Shown here: in pieces, positions 38,031-48,525 of the stretch
Layout: each line of letters opens with the position of its first letter
Position numbering within the stretch: the stretch's first letter is position 1
Assembly (NCBI GenBank): GCA_948444795.1
Contig: CAOJUX010000004.1
Span: 1-62,033, forward strand
Source of the DNA: an uncultured Erysipelotrichaceae bacterium
Lineage (GTDB): Bacteria; Bacillota_I; Bacilli_A; RF39; UBA660
DNA: 62,033 nucleotides
Direction of reading: 5' to 3'
Notes under the pieces: generated by a model
What the model saw: the letters and a program-made list of their open reading frames with translations, nothing else
Database searches by the model: none
Told to the model about the DNA's origin: nothing
Program-made: the position numbers and the translations under genes

Positions 38031-38711
38031 ATGGGACAAAAGGTTAGTCCAATAGGATATAGACTGGGCGTTAATAAAACTTGGGAATCTAAATGGTATG
38101 CATCTAAAAAAGATTTTGGTGATACTTTAAATAAAGATATTAAAATACGTAAATATATTACAAAAAATTTAAAAGATGCTGCTGTTGCCTCAGTAGTTAT
38201 TGAAAGAAAAAATGATAAATGTGAAGTAACTATTAATACTGCAAAACCAGGTGTTATTATTGGACATGGTGGAGAAGATATAGAAAAACTACGAAAAGCT
38301 TTGTCAAAATATGTTGGTGAGGAAGTATATATTTCTATTGTTGAAGTGAAAAATCCAGATTTAATTGCTAAATTAGTTGCTGATAATATTGCTTTACAAA
38401 TTGAAAATCGTGCACCATTTAGAAGTGCACAAAAAAGAGCTCTTAGAAATACTATGAAGGCTGGTGCTAAAGGAATTAAAACTTCTGTTTCAGGTCGTCT
38501 TGCTGGTGCTGAAATGGCAAGAACAGAAGGTTATACTGAAGGTACAGTACCACTTCATACCTTAAGAGCTGACATTGATTATGCTCATAGTGAAGCAGAT
38601 ACTACTTATGGTAAGATTGGCGTTAAAGTGTGGATCTATAAAGGTGAAATTCTTCCTGTTAAAAACATAAAGAAGGAGAGTGATACAAATGTTAATGCCA
38701 AAAAGAACTAA
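38031..38711 (+). CDS. rpsC: Ribosomal protein S3
   Basis: 226 residues. [20 protein letters not shown] start, KH domain with [18 protein letters not shown], and C-terminal [20 protein letters not shown] at the mRNA entry. It overlaps rplP by 23 bases. Confidence 0.98.
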   Translation: MGQKVSPIGYRLGVNKTWESKWYASKKDFGDTLNKDIKIRKYITKNLKDAAVASVVIERKNDKCEVTINTAKPGVIIGHGGEDIEKLRKALSKYVGEEVYISIVEVKNPDLIAKLVADNIALQIENRAPFRSAQKRALRNTMKAGAKGIKTSVSGRLAGAEMARTEGYTEGTVPLHTLRADIDYAHSEADTTYGKIGVKVWIYKGEILPVKNIKKESDTNVNAKKN

Positions 38712-39102
38712 GTATCGTAAGCCTCATAGACTTACTTATGATGGCCATACAAAAGGTAATAAAGTTTTACATTTTGGAGATTATGGCTTAATGGCTAAAG
38801 AGGGATCTTGGGTATCTGCTCGCCAAATTGAAGCTGCTCGTATTGCAATGACACGTTATATGAAACGTGGAGGTAATGTTTATATTAATATATTTCCTCA
38901 TTTAGCAATTACTAAAAAACCTCTTGAAACTCGTCAAGGTAAAGGTAAAGGTAATATTGATCAATATGTTGCAGTTGTTAAAGAGGGTAAAATAATGTTT
39001 GAGATTAGTGGTGTTTCTGAAGAGATAGCACGTGAGGCACTTCGTCTTGCATCTCATAAATTACCTATTAAAACAAAATTCGTTATAAAGGAGGATATTT
39101 AA
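38689..39102 (+). CDS. rplP: Ribosomal protein L16
   Basis: 137 residues beginning [14 protein letters not shown] as usual, with [19 protein letters not shown]. The ATG at 38689 follows AAGGAGAG; the GTG at 38680 lies in that site. Confidence 0.97.
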   Translation: MLMPKRTKYRKPHRLTYDGHTKGNKVLHFGDYGLMAKEGSWVSARQIEAARIAMTRYMKRGGNVYINIFPHLAITKKPLETRQGKGKGNIDQYVAVVKEGKIMFEISGVSEEIAREALRLASHKLPIKTKFVIKEDI

Positions 39103-39309
39103 GTGACTGCTAGTGAAATAAGAAAATTAAGTGATGAAGAAATTAAAACAAAGATATCTGAGTCAAAAAAAGAGTTATTAAATTTAAGATTTAAAAATGC
39201 AACTGGTTCACTTGATAAACCTTCTAAACTTAATGAACTAAAGAAAGATGTTGCGAGAATGTTAACAATCTTAAAAGAAAGAGAAGAAGCAGGCGGAGGT
39301 AATGAATAA
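39103..39309 (+). CDS. rpmC: Ribosomal protein L29
   Basis: 68 residues, GTG start after AAGGAGG. Two helices: [20 protein letters not shown] and [20 protein letters not shown]. The stop shares a base with the rpsQ ATG. Confidence 0.96.
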   Translation: MTASEIRKLSDEEIKTKISESKKELLNLRFKNATGSLDKPSKLNELKKDVARMLTILKEREEAGGGNE

Positions 39310-39563
39310 TGGAAAAAAGACAAGAGTTAGTTGGTAAAGTTGTAAGCGCTAAAAATAATAAAACTATTACTGTACTAGTTGAAACTTACAAAAGTCATCC
39401 ATTATATGGAAAAAGAGTTAAATCTTCAAAAAAATATACAGCCCATGATGAAGAAAATAAAGCAAAGGCAGGAGATACAGTAAAAATTAGAAGTACAAGA
39501 CCATTATCTAAACTTAAGAGATATGAACTTGTCGAAGTTCTAATTGATGCTGTTATCCTTTAG
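39309..39563 (+). CDS. rpsQ: Ribosomal protein S17
   Basis: 84 residues, OB fold. [20 protein letters not shown] and [19 protein letters not shown] are diagnostic. Confidence 0.97.
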   Translation: MEKRQELVGKVVSAKNNKTITVLVETYKSHPLYGKRVKSSKKYTAHDEENKAKAGDTVKIRSTRPLSKLKRYELVEVLIDAVIL

Positions 39564-39574
39564 GAGGTATTACT

Positions 39575-39943
39575 ATGGTACAACAAGAATCAAGGTTAAA
39601 AGTTGCTGATAATACTGGTGCAAGAGAATTACTTGTTATTCGTGTTCTTGGTGGCTCTAAGAAAAAATATGGGAACATTGGTGATATAATTGTTGGAACT
39701 GTTAAAAAAGCAATTCCTAATTCAAATTTAAAAAAAGGTAAAGTGGTTAAAGCTGTTATTGTTAGAAGCAAACAAGGTGTTAAAAGAAAAGATGGATCTT
39801 ACATTAAATTTGATGATAATGCTTGTGTAATTATTAAAGATGATAAGACTCCACTTGGAACAAGAGTTTTAGGGCCTGTTGCTAGAGAGCTTAGAGAAAA
39901 AGAATTTTCAAAAATTGTTTCTTTAGCACCAGAGGTTTTATAG
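39575..39943 (+). CDS. rplN: Ribosomal protein L14
   Basis: 122 residues. [20 protein letters not shown] and the C-terminal [20 protein letters not shown] are typical. Confidence 0.98.
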   Translation: MVQQESRLKVADNTGARELLVIRVLGGSKKKYGNIGDIIVGTVKKAIPNSNLKKGKVVKAVIVRSKQGVKRKDGSYIKFDDNACVIIKDDKTPLGTRVLGPVARELREKEFSKIVSLAPEVL

Positions 39944-39952
39944 GAGGTTTTT

Positions 39953-40222
39953 ATGAAAATTAAAGTTGGAGATAATGTAAAAGTTATAGCTGGAAAAGAT
40001 AGAGGTAAAACTGGGAAAATAATCAAAACTCTTAGAAAAAAAGATAGAGTTATTGTTGAGGGAATCAACATAGTTAAAAAACATCAAAAACCTACACAAG
40101 CTAATGAAAATGGTGGGATTATTGAAATGGAAGCTTCTATTCATGTATCTAATGTTAAAAAGATAGATAATAAAAATGAAGAAAAAAAAGCCACTAAAAA
40201 AACAGAAAAGAAAGATAAATAG
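39953..40222 (+). CDS. rplX: Ribosomal protein L24
   Basis: 89 residues. KOW motif [20 protein letters not shown], then [18 protein letters not shown]. The last 15 residues are almost all lysine, glutamate and threonine, replacing the usual C-terminal strand. Confidence 0.96.
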   Translation: MKIKVGDNVKVIAGKDRGKTGKIIKTLRKKDRVIVEGINIVKKHQKPTQANENGGIIEMEASIHVSNVKKIDNKNEEKKATKKTEKKDK

Positions 40223-40231
40223 GTGAGGCAT

Positions 40232-40771
40232 ATGAGTACTTTAAATGAATTATATACTAAGGAAATTGTTCCCTTATTAATTAAAGAATATAATTATTCT
40301 ACACCAATGCAAGTTCCTAAATTAGATAAAATTGTTATTAATATGGGCGTTGGAGAAGGAGCTTCAGATGATAAATTTATTGAAGCTGCTTTAAAAGATT
40401 TAGAAACTATAACTGGGCAAAAACCAGTTGTAACAAAAGCTCGTAAATCTATTGCGGGATTTAAATTAAGAGAAGGGCAAACTATTGGTGTTAAAGTAAC
40501 ACTTCGTCGTGAAAATATGTATGATTTTATGGAAAAACTTATTAAAGTTGCTCTTCCTCGTGTTAGAGATTTTAGAGGAATCTCAAATCATTCTTTTGAT
40601 GGCCATGGAAATTATACACTTGGTATCAAAGAACAATTAATATTTCCAGAAATTGAATATGATAATGTACTTAAAATAAGAGGTATGGATATCGTGTTTG
40701 TAACAACAGCAAAAACTAATAAAGAAGCAGAAAGTCTATTAAAAGGCTTTGGAATGCCTTTTAGAAATTAA
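40232..40771 (+). CDS. rplE: Ribosomal protein L5
   Basis: 179 residues from the ATG after AGGTGAGG; the GTG at 40223 overlaps that site. [20 protein letters not shown] and [20 protein letters not shown] identify it. Confidence 0.97.
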   Translation: MSTLNELYTKEIVPLLIKEYNYSTPMQVPKLDKIVINMGVGEGASDDKFIEAALKDLETITGQKPVVTKARKSIAGFKLREGQTIGVKVTLRRENMYDFMEKLIKVALPRVRDFRGISNHSFDGHGNYTLGIKEQLIFPEIEYDNVLKIRGMDIVFVTTAKTNKEAESLLKGFGMPFRN

Positions 40772-40782
40772 GGAGTGAATTT

Positions 40783-40968
40783 ATGGCAAAAACAAGCTTA
40801 AAAGTTAAACAACAAAGAACACCAAAATTTAGTGTTCGCGCATATACTCGTTGTGAAAGATGCGGAAGACCTCATGGTGTTTTACGTAAATACAAATTAT
40901 GTCGTATATGTTTTAGAGAACTCGCAAATAAGGGACAAATTCCTGGTGTTAAGAAATCTAGTTGGTAA
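40783..40968 (+). CDS. rpsN: Ribosomal protein S14, zinc-binding type
   Basis: 61 residues. [20 protein letters not shown] contains the two CxxC pairs of the zinc form, as in Bacillus rpsZ. Confidence 0.97.
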   Translation: MAKTSLKVKQQRTPKFSVRAYTRCERCGRPHGVLRKYKLCRICFRELANKGQIPGVKKSSW

Positions 40969-40986
40969 GAAAGGAGGAATTTTAAG

Positions 40987-41382
40987 ATGATACAAGATAA
41001 AATAGCAGATATGCTTACTAGAATGCGTAATGCAATTCAATTGAAATATGATACTGTTGAAGTTGTTGGGACTAAAATGACTTTAGGTATAGCAGATATT
41101 CTTAAAAGAGAAGGTTATATTGCTGAATATAAATATGAGAAAAATATAAAAGGTGATAAATTAACTTTAACTTTAAAATATGGCGAAAGACGTGAAAGAG
41201 TTATTACTGGTCTTAAAAGAATTAGTAAATCTGGTCTTCGTGTTTATGCTAAGGCCGATGAAATTCCTCGTGTTTTAAATGGACTTGGAATCGCAATAAT
41301 TTCTACTAGTAAGGGTTTAATGACTGATAAAGAAGCTAGAAAAGAAGGACTAGGAGGCGAAGTACTTGCCTATATTTGGTAA
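40987..41382 (+). CDS. rpsH: Ribosomal protein S8
   Basis: 131 residues. [20 protein letters not shown] start and C-terminal [20 protein letters not shown]. Confidence 0.97.
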   Translation: MIQDKIADMLTRMRNAIQLKYDTVEVVGTKMTLGIADILKREGYIAEYKYEKNIKGDKLTLTLKYGERRERVITGLKRISKSGLRVYAKADEIPRVLNGLGIAIISTSKGLMTDKEARKEGLGGEVLAYIW

Positions 41383-41391
41383 GGAAAAATT

Positions 41392-41928
41392 ATGAGTAGA
41401 ATAGGTAATAGAAAACTTATAATACCTGATGGTGTTAATGTAGAAGTCAAAGATAATACAGTTATAGTTAAAAGTTCTAAGGGTGAGTTATCACTTGTAT
41501 TATCAGATTTAATTTTAGTGGAAGTTAAAGATAATTCAGTTGTCACTTTACAAAAATGCGAGTCAAGAGAAGCAAATATAATGCAAGGAACAATAAATTC
41601 TCTAATAAATAATATGATAATAGGTGTTTCTAAAGGCTTTTCAAAGGGATTAGAAGCAGTTGGTGTTGGTTATAAATTTAATGTTCAAGGAAATAAAATA
41701 GTTGTAAATGCTGGATATTCTCATCCAGTGGATGTAATAATTCCAGAAGGAATAAAAGCAGAACTTGTTAACAATACTGAAATAACTATAAGTGGTATTG
41801 ATAAACAAAAAGTAACTGAATTTGCGGCTAATATTCGTAAAATAAGAGAACCTGAGCCTTATAAAGGTAAAGGTATTCGTTATAAAGATGAATATGTACG
41901 TCACAAAGAAGGAAAGAAAGCGGCTTAA
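41392..41928 (+). CDS. rplF: Ribosomal protein L6
   Basis: 178 residues. MSRIGNRKLIIPDGVNVEVK and the C-terminal IRKIREPEPYKGKGIRYKDE are diagnostic. The ribosome binding site is weak (AAGGAAA). Confidence 0.97.
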   Translation: MSRIGNRKLIIPDGVNVEVKDNTVIVKSSKGELSLVLSDLILVEVKDNSVVTLQKCESREANIMQGTINSLINNMIIGVSKGFSKGLEAVGVGYKFNVQGNKIVVNAGYSHPVDVIIPEGIKAELVNNTEITISGIDKQKVTEFAANIRKIREPEPYKGKGIRYKDEYVRHKEGKKAA

Positions 41929-41943
41929 TGGAGGTAAGAGATT

Positions 41944-42300
41944 ATGATAAAAAAAGAATCAAGTAATGATATGCGTATAAGAAGACATAAACGTATAAGG
42001 AAGACATTAAGCGGAACACAAGAGTGTCCTAGATTAAATGTATTTAGATCTAATAATGGAATTTATGTTCAAGTGATTGATGATGTATCTAAAGTTACTT
42101 TAGCCTCATCAAGTAGTTTATCTTTAAAACTTAAAAATGGTGGTAATATTGATGCTGCTAAAAAAGTTGGAGAAGATATTGCAAAAAAATGTAAGAAATT
42201 AAAAATTAATAAGATAGTTTTTGATAGAGGCGGTTGCCTTTATCATGGTAGAGTAAAAGCTTTAGCAGAAGCTGCTCGTGAAAACGGATTAGAATTTTAG
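41944..42300 (+). CDS. rplR: Ribosomal protein L18
   Basis: 118 residues, binds 5S r[23 protein letters not shown] and [20 protein letters not shown] are typical. Confidence 0.97.
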   Translation: MIKKESSNDMRIRRHKRIRKTLSGTQECPRLNVFRSNNGIYVQVIDDVSKVTLASSSSLSLKLKNGGNIDAAKKVGEDIAKKCKKLKINKIVFDRGGCLYHGRVKALAEAARENGLEF

Positions 42301-42311
42301 GAGGACCATTT

Positions 42312-42857
42312 ATGCAAAATGAAGATAATAAAATAAAAAACACAAAATTTAAAAGAGATAATAGAAATAAAGATTCTAGAAAGAAACTTTTAGAAGAAAA
42401 AGTTATCTATATTGGTCGTGTAACTAAAGTTACTAAAGGTGGAAGACATTTTAGATTTTCTGCAACTGTAGTTGTTGGAAATAGAAAAGGTTTAGTAGGT
42501 ATTGGGACTGGTAAAGCAAATGAAGTTCCAACTGCTATAGCTAAAGCTAGTATGATGGCTAATAAAAATGTTACAAAAGTTGCAATAATTGATTCTAGAA
42601 CTATTCCTCATGAAGCTACTGGTAAAGTAGGAAGAGCGAATGTTTTAATTAAACCTGCAGTAAAAGGTACAGGTGTTATAGCTGGAGGTGCTGCACGTAG
42701 TGTACTTGAACTTGCTGGCATTAAAGATGTAATTTCTAAATCATTAGGTTCTAATACTAAAATAAATGTTGCTAAAGCTACTTTAGAAGCATTAAAAAGT
42801 GAACGTACACCAGCTAAGATTGCTGCTCTTCGAGGAAAGAAAGTAGAGGAGTTATAA
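42312..42857 (+). CDS. rpsE: Ribosomal protein S5
   Basis: 181 residues. [20 protein letters not shown] and [21 protein letters not shown] core; ends [18 protein letters not shown]. An N-terminal basic tail precedes the domain. The usual next gene, rpmD (L30), is absent: rplO starts one base after the stop. Confidence 0.97.
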   Translation: MQNEDNKIKNTKFKRDNRNKDSRKKLLEEKVIYIGRVTKVTKGGRHFRFSATVVVGNRKGLVGIGTGKANEVPTAIAKASMMANKNVTKVAIIDSRTIPHEATGKVGRANVLIKPAVKGTGVIAGGAARSVLELAGIKDVISKSLGSNTKINVAKATLEALKSERTPAKIAALRGKKVEEL

Positions 42858-42858
42858 T

Positions 42859-43302
42859 ATGAAATTAGAAAGTTTACCAAAATCAAAAGAAACAAAATCT
42901 AAAAAAATAATTGGTCGTGGTCCTGGAAGTGGTATGGGTAAAACTTCTACTCATGGTGAGAAAGGACAAAGATCTAGAAGTGGAGTAAGTATTTCCGCTT
43001 GGTTTCAAGGTGGTCAATCACCTTTATATAGAAGGTTACCAAAAAGAGGTTTTAAAAATACAAGATTTGAGACTAAGTATGCTTGTATAAACTTGGAAGA
43101 TTTAAATACTTATTTTAAAGATGGTGATGTTGTTACACCAGAAATATTAAAAGAAAGAGGAATCATCAAAAAACAACTAAGTGGTATCAAAGTTCTAGCA
43201 AAAGGAACTCTTGAGAAGAAATTAACTGTTAAAGCTAATAGATTCTCAATTAAAGCAATTGAAGCAATTGAAGCTGCTGGTGGTAAAACTGAGGTGATTT
43301 AG
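42859..43302 (+). CDS. rplO: Ribosomal protein L15
   Basis: 147 residues. KIIGRGPGSGMGKTSTHGEK and GFEGGQSPLYRRLPKRGF-like segment (here WFQGGQSPLYRRLPKRGFKN). It ends directly before secY. Confidence 0.97.
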   Translation: MKLESLPKSKETKSKKIIGRGPGSGMGKTSTHGEKGQRSRSGVSISAWFQGGQSPLYRRLPKRGFKNTRFETKYACINLEDLNTYFKDGDVVTPEILKERGIIKKQLSGIKVLAKGTLEKKLTVKANRFSIKAIEAIEAAGGKTEVI

Positions 43303-44565
43303 ATGTTTCGTCTTATAGCAAAGCTATTTGCATCTGATGCTAAAGATTTAAGAAAAAGGATTTATTTTACTCTTTTTGCTTTAGGAATATTTTGCTTAGG
43401 ATCTGGTATAACCATTCCTTGGGCAAGTACTGTTTATGAAGAATTAGGTTTTTTAGAAATATTTAACCTGATGAGTGGTGGAGGACTTAAAAGTTTTTCA
43501 ATATTTGCTTTGGGTGTCAGTCCTTATATTACTGCCTCTATAATTACTCAGTTGTTACAAATGGATATTATTCCTTACTTTAAAGAATTAAAGGAACAAG
43601 GATATGTTGGAAGACAAAAAATTCAGAAAATAAATAGATATTTAGCAGTTATCTTTGCTTTTGTTCAAGCTTATGTAATATCAATATTCTATTTAAATTC
43701 AAATGATGTTATGGTAATGCTTAAAACTTCTCTTGTTATGACTGCTGGTACATCATTTCTACTTTGGCTTGGAGATCAAATTACAAAAAAAGGTATAGGC
43801 AATGGTACATCACTTTTAATTATGGCTGGTATTATAGAAAGTATGCCTAGTATATTTACTGGTGCATTTAGTGCTTTTATTACCGCAGGTACTTATAACT
43901 TACCAGTTGGTATTTCCTTATTTGCCCTATTTATAATAATTTATTTAGTGGTTTTAATTGGTATTGTTTGGATTACTTTAGCAGAAAGAAGAATTCCTAT
44001 TCAATATGCTAATCATACAACAAGTTCTTATAATTCTAAACAATCTTATTTACCAATAAAAATAAATAGTGCTAATGTAATACCTGTAATATTTGCATCA
44101 ATTGTGCTTACAATACCTTCAACGATAGCTGGATTATTAAAAGCAGAAACTGCTACTAATTTTATTAATAAATATATAGTATATACTACTCCAACTGGAT
44201 TTATTCTTTATATAGTATTAATTATGTTTTTTGGATATGTTTATACTTATATGATGATGAATCCGGAGGAAATGAGTAAAGACTTAAATAAACGTGGAGG
44301 ATATATTCCAGGGGTAAGACCTGGAGAAGATACTTCAAAATACATTAGTTCTTCTCTTGGTAAATTAACTATCGTGGGGTCAATATTTTTAGTAATATTA
44401 TCAGGTCTTCCTATTTTGATGGGTAATATTTCTAGTTTGCCTAGTTCTGTAACTATTGGAGGTACAGGTATATTAATTGTAGTTGGAGTTGCTATTGAAA
44501 CTTATAAACAAATTGAAAGTGGGCTTGTATCACGTCGTTATAAGAATAGGAGACACTCAAGATAA
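43303..44565 (+). CDS. secY: Protein translocase subunit SecY
   Basis: 420 residues, ten membrane helices forming the export channel. GIFCLGSGITIPWA start region, ALGVSPYITASIITQLLQMD, the plug region, and GNGTSLLIMAGIIESMPS are typical. The C-terminal GGTGILIVVGVAIETYKQIE precedes SRRYKNRRHSR. Its TAA stop overlaps the adk start codon. Confidence 0.97.
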   Translation: MFRLIAKLFASDAKDLRKRIYFTLFALGIFCLGSGITIPWASTVYEELGFLEIFNLMSGGGLKSFSIFALGVSPYITASIITQLLQMDIIPYFKELKEQGYVGRQKIQKINRYLAVIFAFVQAYVISIFYLNSNDVMVMLKTSLVMTAGTSFLLWLGDQITKKGIGNGTSLLIMAGIIESMPSIFTGAFSAFITAGTYNLPVGISLFALFIIIYLVVLIGIVWITLAERRIPIQYANHTTSSYNSKQSYLPIKINSANVIPVIFASIVLTIPSTIAGLLKAETATNFINKYIVYTTPTGFILYIVLIMFFGYVYTYMMMNPEEMSKDLNKRGGYIPGVRPGEDTSKYISSSLGKLTIVGSIFLVILSGLPILMGNISSLPSSVTIGGTGILIVVGVAIETYKQIESGLVSRRYKNRRHSR

Positions 44566-45197
44566 AAAGTATAATTTTTATCGCTCCTCCTGCTGCTGGC
44601 AAGGGAACAATTAGTAAAGCTCTTGTAGATAAATATAACTATTATTATTTATCAACAGGGGATTTATTAAGAGAAAAAGCAAAGGAAGATGATGATCTAA
44701 ATCTTAAAATGAAAAATGGAGATTTAATAAGTGATGATATTATATTTGAACTTATTGATGAGGCGATAATAAAAATAAAAGATAAACCTTTTATTTTGGA
44801 TGGAGTACCTAGAAATATAATTCAAGCTAAATATTTGAATAATTTACTGACTAATGATAAAGTTGATAACTATATAGTTATCAACTTAGAAATAAGTAGA
44901 GATATTTTAGAAAAAAGAATGTCTGGAAGAAGATTATGTAAATGTGGAGAATCTTATAATATATATTTTTCTGAATTTAAACCAATAAAGGAAAATGTAT
45001 GTAATAAATGTGGTAAAGTTTTAGTGAAAAGAAATGATGATGATATTGTTATTTTTAATAAAAGATATGATGATTATCTTTATAAAACTATACCAGTACT
45101 TGAGTATTATGATAATACTGGAAAATTATTTAAAATAGATGCAAATAGATCGAATAAAGATATATTATATGATATTAAAAGTATTATAGAAGGGTAA
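44562..45197 (+). CDS. adk: Adenylate kinase with ATA start codon
   Basis: The enzyme interconverts AMP, ADP and ATP. The frame from ATA gives 211 residues, the normal length. The expected N-terminal strand and P-loop are KSIIFIAPPAAGKGTISKAL, and the next in-frame ATG (44709) would delete this loop. No ATG, GTG or TTG exists between the secY stop and the P-loop. AGGAG lies 9 bases before the ATA, and ATAA overlaps the secY TAA, as ATGA overlaps do. The P-loop has alanine where GPPGAGKGT has glycine, twice. The LID keeps cysteines (LCKCGES, VCNKCGK) for zinc. Confidence 0.85.
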   Translation: MKSIIFIAPPAAGKGTISKALVDKYNYYYLSTGDLLREKAKEDDDLNLKMKNGDLISDDIIFELIDEAIIKIKDKPFILDGVPRNIIQAKYLNNLLTNDKVDNYIVINLEISRDILEKRMSGRRLCKCGESYNIYFSEFKPIKENVCNKCGKVLVKRNDDDIVIFNKRYDDYLYKTIPVLEYYDNTGKLFKIDANRSNKDILYDIKSIIEG

Positions 45198-45202
45198 TAA
45201 AG

Positions 45203-45952
45203 ATGGTAAGTATTAAAAGTGAAAGAGAAATAGAGCTAATGAAATATGCTGGGCATATAAATTATCTTGTTCATGAAGAAATTAAGAAAAATATAAAGCC
45301 TGGTGTTAAAACTGAATATCTTGATAAAATAGCTTATGATTTTATTACAAAACATGATTGTGTTCCTTCACAACTTGGGTACGAAGGTTATCCTAAAAGC
45401 ATTTGTGTATCTATTAACGACGAGGTAGTACATGGCATTCCAGGAAAAAGAAAAATTAAAGAAGGAGATGTAGTCTCTATTGATTTATGTGTAGGGTACA
45501 AAGGCTACCATACAGATTCAGCAAGAACATATATAGTTGGATTTCAAACTCGTGAAATACAGGATTTAGTAAAAAATACTGAAAAAAGTTTATATGAGGG
45601 CTTGAGTAAAATTAAAGCTGGTGTTAAAATAGGAGACGTTAGCAATGCAATTTGCGAATATGCCCATGAGCACGGACTTAGTGTCGTAGAAGAGCTTGTA
45701 GGTCATGGAGTTGGAACTGATATTCATGAAGATCCAGATGTTCCTAATTTTGGTGAAAAAGGAAGTGGTATTACTTTAAAAAAAGGTATGACTATTGCTG
45801 TTGAACCAATGCTTAATTTAGGTTCTAAAGAAGTTTGTATGCTTGATGGAGATGACTGGACAATAGTAACAGAAGATTCTTTATGTTCTGCTCACTTTGA
45901 ACATACAGTTTTAGTGACAGAAGATGGATATGAAATATTAACAGGAGAATAA
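45203..45952 (+). CDS. map: Methionine aminopeptidase
   Basis: 249 residues, type I MetAP. Metal ligands are seen in SIDLCVGYKGYHTDSART (two Asp), VGHGVGTDIHEDPDVPN (His), AVEPML (Glu) and AHFEHTVLV (Glu). It removes the initiator methionine and lies between adk and infA as in Bacillus. Confidence 0.97.
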   Translation: MVSIKSEREIELMKYAGHINYLVHEEIKKNIKPGVKTEYLDKIAYDFITKHDCVPSQLGYEGYPKSICVSINDEVVHGIPGKRKIKEGDVVSIDLCVGYKGYHTDSARTYIVGFQTREIQDLVKNTEKSLYEGLSKIKAGVKIGDVSNAICEYAHEHGLSVVEELVGHGVGTDIHEDPDVPNFGEKGSGITLKKGMTIAVEPMLNLGSKEVCMLDGDDWTIVTEDSLCSAHFEHTVLVTEDGYEILTGE

Positions 45953-45955
45953 AAT

Positions 45956-46228
45956 ATGGCGAAAAAAAACTTAAAAAATAAAAATAATACATCAGTAAAT
46001 AATGTTAAAAAAGAAAAAACTGATAAGATTGAAGTTGAAGGTAAAGTAGTAGAAGTTCTAAAAGGCGGAACTTATATTGTTGAATTACCCAATGGATTTA
46101 CTGTAGAAGCCTACGTTTCTGGTAAAATGCGTGTTCATATGATACGTATTTTACCAGGTGATACAGTAACTATTGAACTTTCGCCTTACGATTTAACACG
46201 TGGGCGTATTGTATGGAATAAGAGATAA
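45956..46228 (+). CDS. infA: Translation initiation factor IF-1 with basic N-terminal extension
   Basis: 90 residues against the usual 72. The S1-like OB fold starts at about residue 24 ([20 protein letters not shown]) and ends [11 protein letters not shown]. The first 20 residues are lysine and asparagine rich. IF-1 occupies the A site during initiation. Confidence 0.95.
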   Translation: MAKKNLKNKNNTSVNNVKKEKTDKIEVEGKVVEVLKGGTYIVELPNGFTVEAYVSGKMRVHMIRILPGDTVTIELSPYDLTRGRIVWNKR

Positions 46229-46241
46229 TGGAGGTAAATTT

Positions 46242-46358
46242 ATGAAAGTAAGAGCATCTGTGAAACCAATATGCAATAAATGTAAGAAAATAAAAAGAAA
46301 AGGCAAAAATATGATTATTTGTGAAAATCCAAAGCACAAACAAACACAAGGGAAATAG
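46242..46358 (+). CDS. rpmJ: Ribosomal protein L36
   Basis: 38 residues. [20 protein letters not shown], then a third cysteine and a histidine ([11 protein letters not shown]) form the zinc site. GGAGG lies 7 bases upstream. Confidence 0.97.
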   Translation: MKVRASVKPICNKCKKIKRKGKNMIICENPKHKQTQGK

Positions 46359-46367
46359 GAGGTATTT

Positions 46368-46742
46368 ATGGCAAGAATTAAAAATATTGAATTACCAAAC
46401 GAAAAACACGTTTGTATTGGGCTAACAGCTATCTATGGTATTGGTAGAAGTTTAGCTTTAACTATTTGTGAGGCTGCAAATGTTGATAAAACCAAAAAGA
46501 TTAAAGATTTAACTGATGATGAAATTGCTAAATTACGTAAAGAAATCGATAATTATGATGTTGAAGGTGATTTACGTCGTGATAAGCAAATGTCAATTAA
46601 AAATAAGATGGAAATTAATTGTTATCAAGGTATCAGACATAAAAAAGGGTTACCTGTAAGAGGACAAAGAACAAGTAGAAATGCTCGTACTCGTAAGGGT
46701 AAAGGTAAGACTGTAGCAAATAAGAAAAAAGTAGGTAAATAG
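46368..46742 (+). CDS. rpsM: Ribosomal protein S13
   Basis: 124 residues. [20 protein letters not shown] and the tail [20 protein letters not shown] are diagnostic. Confidence 0.97.
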   Translation: MARIKNIELPNEKHVCIGLTAIYGIGRSLALTICEAANVDKTKKIKDLTDDEIAKLRKEIDNYDVEGDLRRDKQMSIKNKMEINCYQGIRHKKGLPVRGQRTSRNARTRKGKGKTVANKKKVGK

Positions 46743-46752
46743 GAGGTAAATA

Positions 46753-47136
46753 ATGGCATATAACAGAAGAAAAAGAAAAGTTAAGAAAAATATTCCTGAA
46801 GGTATTGCAAAGATTCATTCAACTTATAATAATACAATTGTAACAATTACTGATAAAGATGGTAATGTAATAAGTTGGGCATCAGCTGGTACTATAGGAT
46901 ATAAAGGAAGTAAGAAAAAAACTCCATATGCTGCTGGAATGAGTGCAGAGGCTGCTGCAAAAGCTGCAATTGATTCTGGAGTTAAAAAAGTTGAGGTTCA
47001 CGTTAAAGGTCTTGGACAAGGAAGAGAAAATGCTATTCGTTCATTACAAGGAGCTGGTCTTGAGATTACTAGCATTATTGATGAAACTCCAATACCACAT
47101 AATGGATGTCGTCCACCAAAACGTCCTAGAAATTAA
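46753..47136 (+). CDS. rpsK: Ribosomal protein S11
   Basis: 127 residues. [20 protein letters not shown] and [18 protein letters not shown] at the end. Confidence 0.97.
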   Translation: MAYNRRKRKVKKNIPEGIAKIHSTYNNTIVTITDKDGNVISWASAGTIGYKGSKKKTPYAAGMSAEAAAKAAIDSGVKKVEVHVKGLGQGRENAIRSLQGAGLEITSIIDETPIPHNGCRPPKRPRN

Positions 47137-47158
47137 TGAATGAAAGGAAGAATTAAAT

Positions 47159-48103
47159 ATGATAAAATTTGACAAACCAGAATATAAAATAACAGAAGCT
47201 CAAGAAGATTCACATTATGCTAAATTTGAATTAGAACCTTTAGAAAGAGGTTTTGGTACTACTATTGGTACTGCTCTTAGAAGAGTTATGCTTGAATATA
47301 TTCCAGGTACTGCAATTACTAGTTTTAAGATGGCTGGTGTTTTGCATGAATTTCAAAAAATTGAAGGTGTTTATGAAGATGTTGTTAGTATTATTTTAGC
47401 ACTTAAAAGTGTTGTCTTAAAGAATCATGTTGATGAAGATAAAATTATTACACTAAAAAAGGATACTCCAGGTCCTGTTTATGCTGGAGATATTGTCTGT
47501 GATGCTGATCTAGAAATTATTAATAAAGATTTAGTTATTTGTAACCTTGTAGAAGGCGGAAAAATTGATATGGAAATGACAGTATCTAATGGTAAAGGTT
47601 ATGTTGACTCTAAAGAAAATCAAGCTAAACTTGAAAATAAAAAAGCGGGAGTTATTGCTATTGATTCATTATATAGTCCTGTTGAAAAAGTAGCATTTGA
47701 AGTAGAAAATGCTCGTGTAGGACATAATGAAAATTATGATAAGTTAATTATGGAAATTAACACAAATGGAAGTGTTACTCCCGAGGAATGTATGGCTCTT
47801 GCGGCTAAAATATTAATTGAGCATTTTAATATAATTGCTGATTTAAATTCAATTAGTGATATTACTGGTCTAATGGCTGAGAAAAAAGTAGATACTATAA
47901 CAAAAACTTTAGAAACTCCAATTGAAGAAATTGAGTTTTCAGTTAGAGCTTATAACTGTTTAAAAAGAGCTGGGATTCATACAGTTCAAGATTTAATTTC
48001 TAAAAGAGAAGTAGAAGTAACAAAAATACGTAATCTTGGAAAGAAATCATTAAAAGAAGTTTTAGACAAAGTAGTAGAAATGGGACTTAAGTTCCGTGAT
48101 TAA
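47159..48103 (+). CDS. rpoA: RNA polymerase alpha subunit
   Basis: 314 residues. The N-terminal assembly domain has LERGFGTTIGTALRRVMLEY, and the C-terminal domain, which binds UP elements and activators, has FSVRAYNCLKRAGIHTVQDL and LGKKSLKEV. Normal length for Firmicutes. Confidence 0.98.
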   Translation: MIKFDKPEYKITEAQEDSHYAKFELEPLERGFGTTIGTALRRVMLEYIPGTAITSFKMAGVLHEFQKIEGVYEDVVSIILALKSVVLKNHVDEDKIITLKKDTPGPVYAGDIVCDADLEIINKDLVICNLVEGGKIDMEMTVSNGKGYVDSKENQAKLENKKAGVIAIDSLYSPVEKVAFEVENARVGHNENYDKLIMEINTNGSVTPEECMALAAKILIEHFNIIADLNSISDITGLMAEKKVDTITKTLETPIEEIEFSVRAYNCLKRAGIHTVQDLISKREVEVTKIRNLGKKSLKEVLDKVVEMGLKFRD

Positions 48104-48115
48104 GGAGGTAAAGTA

Positions 48116-48457
48116 ATGGCATATAGAAAATTAGGTAGAGAAACTAGACAAAGACACAGTGTGTTTGCGGGTCTTACTGTTGATGTAATAATGAATGAAG
48201 GAATTGTTACAACAGAAGCAAAAGCTAAGGAAGTAAGAAAATTTGTTGATAGACTTATTACTTATGGAAAACGCGGTACTTTAGTTTCTAGAAGAAAAGC
48301 ACTTGCATTTGTTTATAATAATAAAGAATGCGTAGATAAAGTATTTAATGAACTTGCTAAAAGATATGAAACTAGAAATGGTGGATATACTAGAATTATT
48401 AAATTAAAAGAAAGAGTAGGAGACGATGCTTTACAAGTTAGAATTGAACTTGTATAA
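48116..48457 (+). CDS. rplQ: Ribosomal protein L17
   Basis: 113 residues. AYRKLGRETRQRHSVFAGL and GGYTRIIKLKERVGDDALQV. Last gene of the cluster, followed by a terminator. Confidence 0.97.
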   Translation: MAYRKLGRETRQRHSVFAGLTVDVIMNEGIVTTEAKAKEVRKFVDRLITYGKRGTLVSRRKALAFVYNNKECVDKVFNELAKRYETRNGGYTRIIKLKERVGDDALQVRIELV

Positions 48458-48477
48458 GTAGATTTTCTACTTTTTTT
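48456..48477 (+). terminator. Terminator of the ribosomal protein cluster
   Basis: AAGTAGA pairs with TCTACTT, followed by seven Ts; it starts within the rplQ stop codon. Confidence 0.85.
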
Positions 48478-48525
48478 GTTATATACAGTAAATTAAAATT
48501 GATGTAGAAATTCTATTATTACTAA

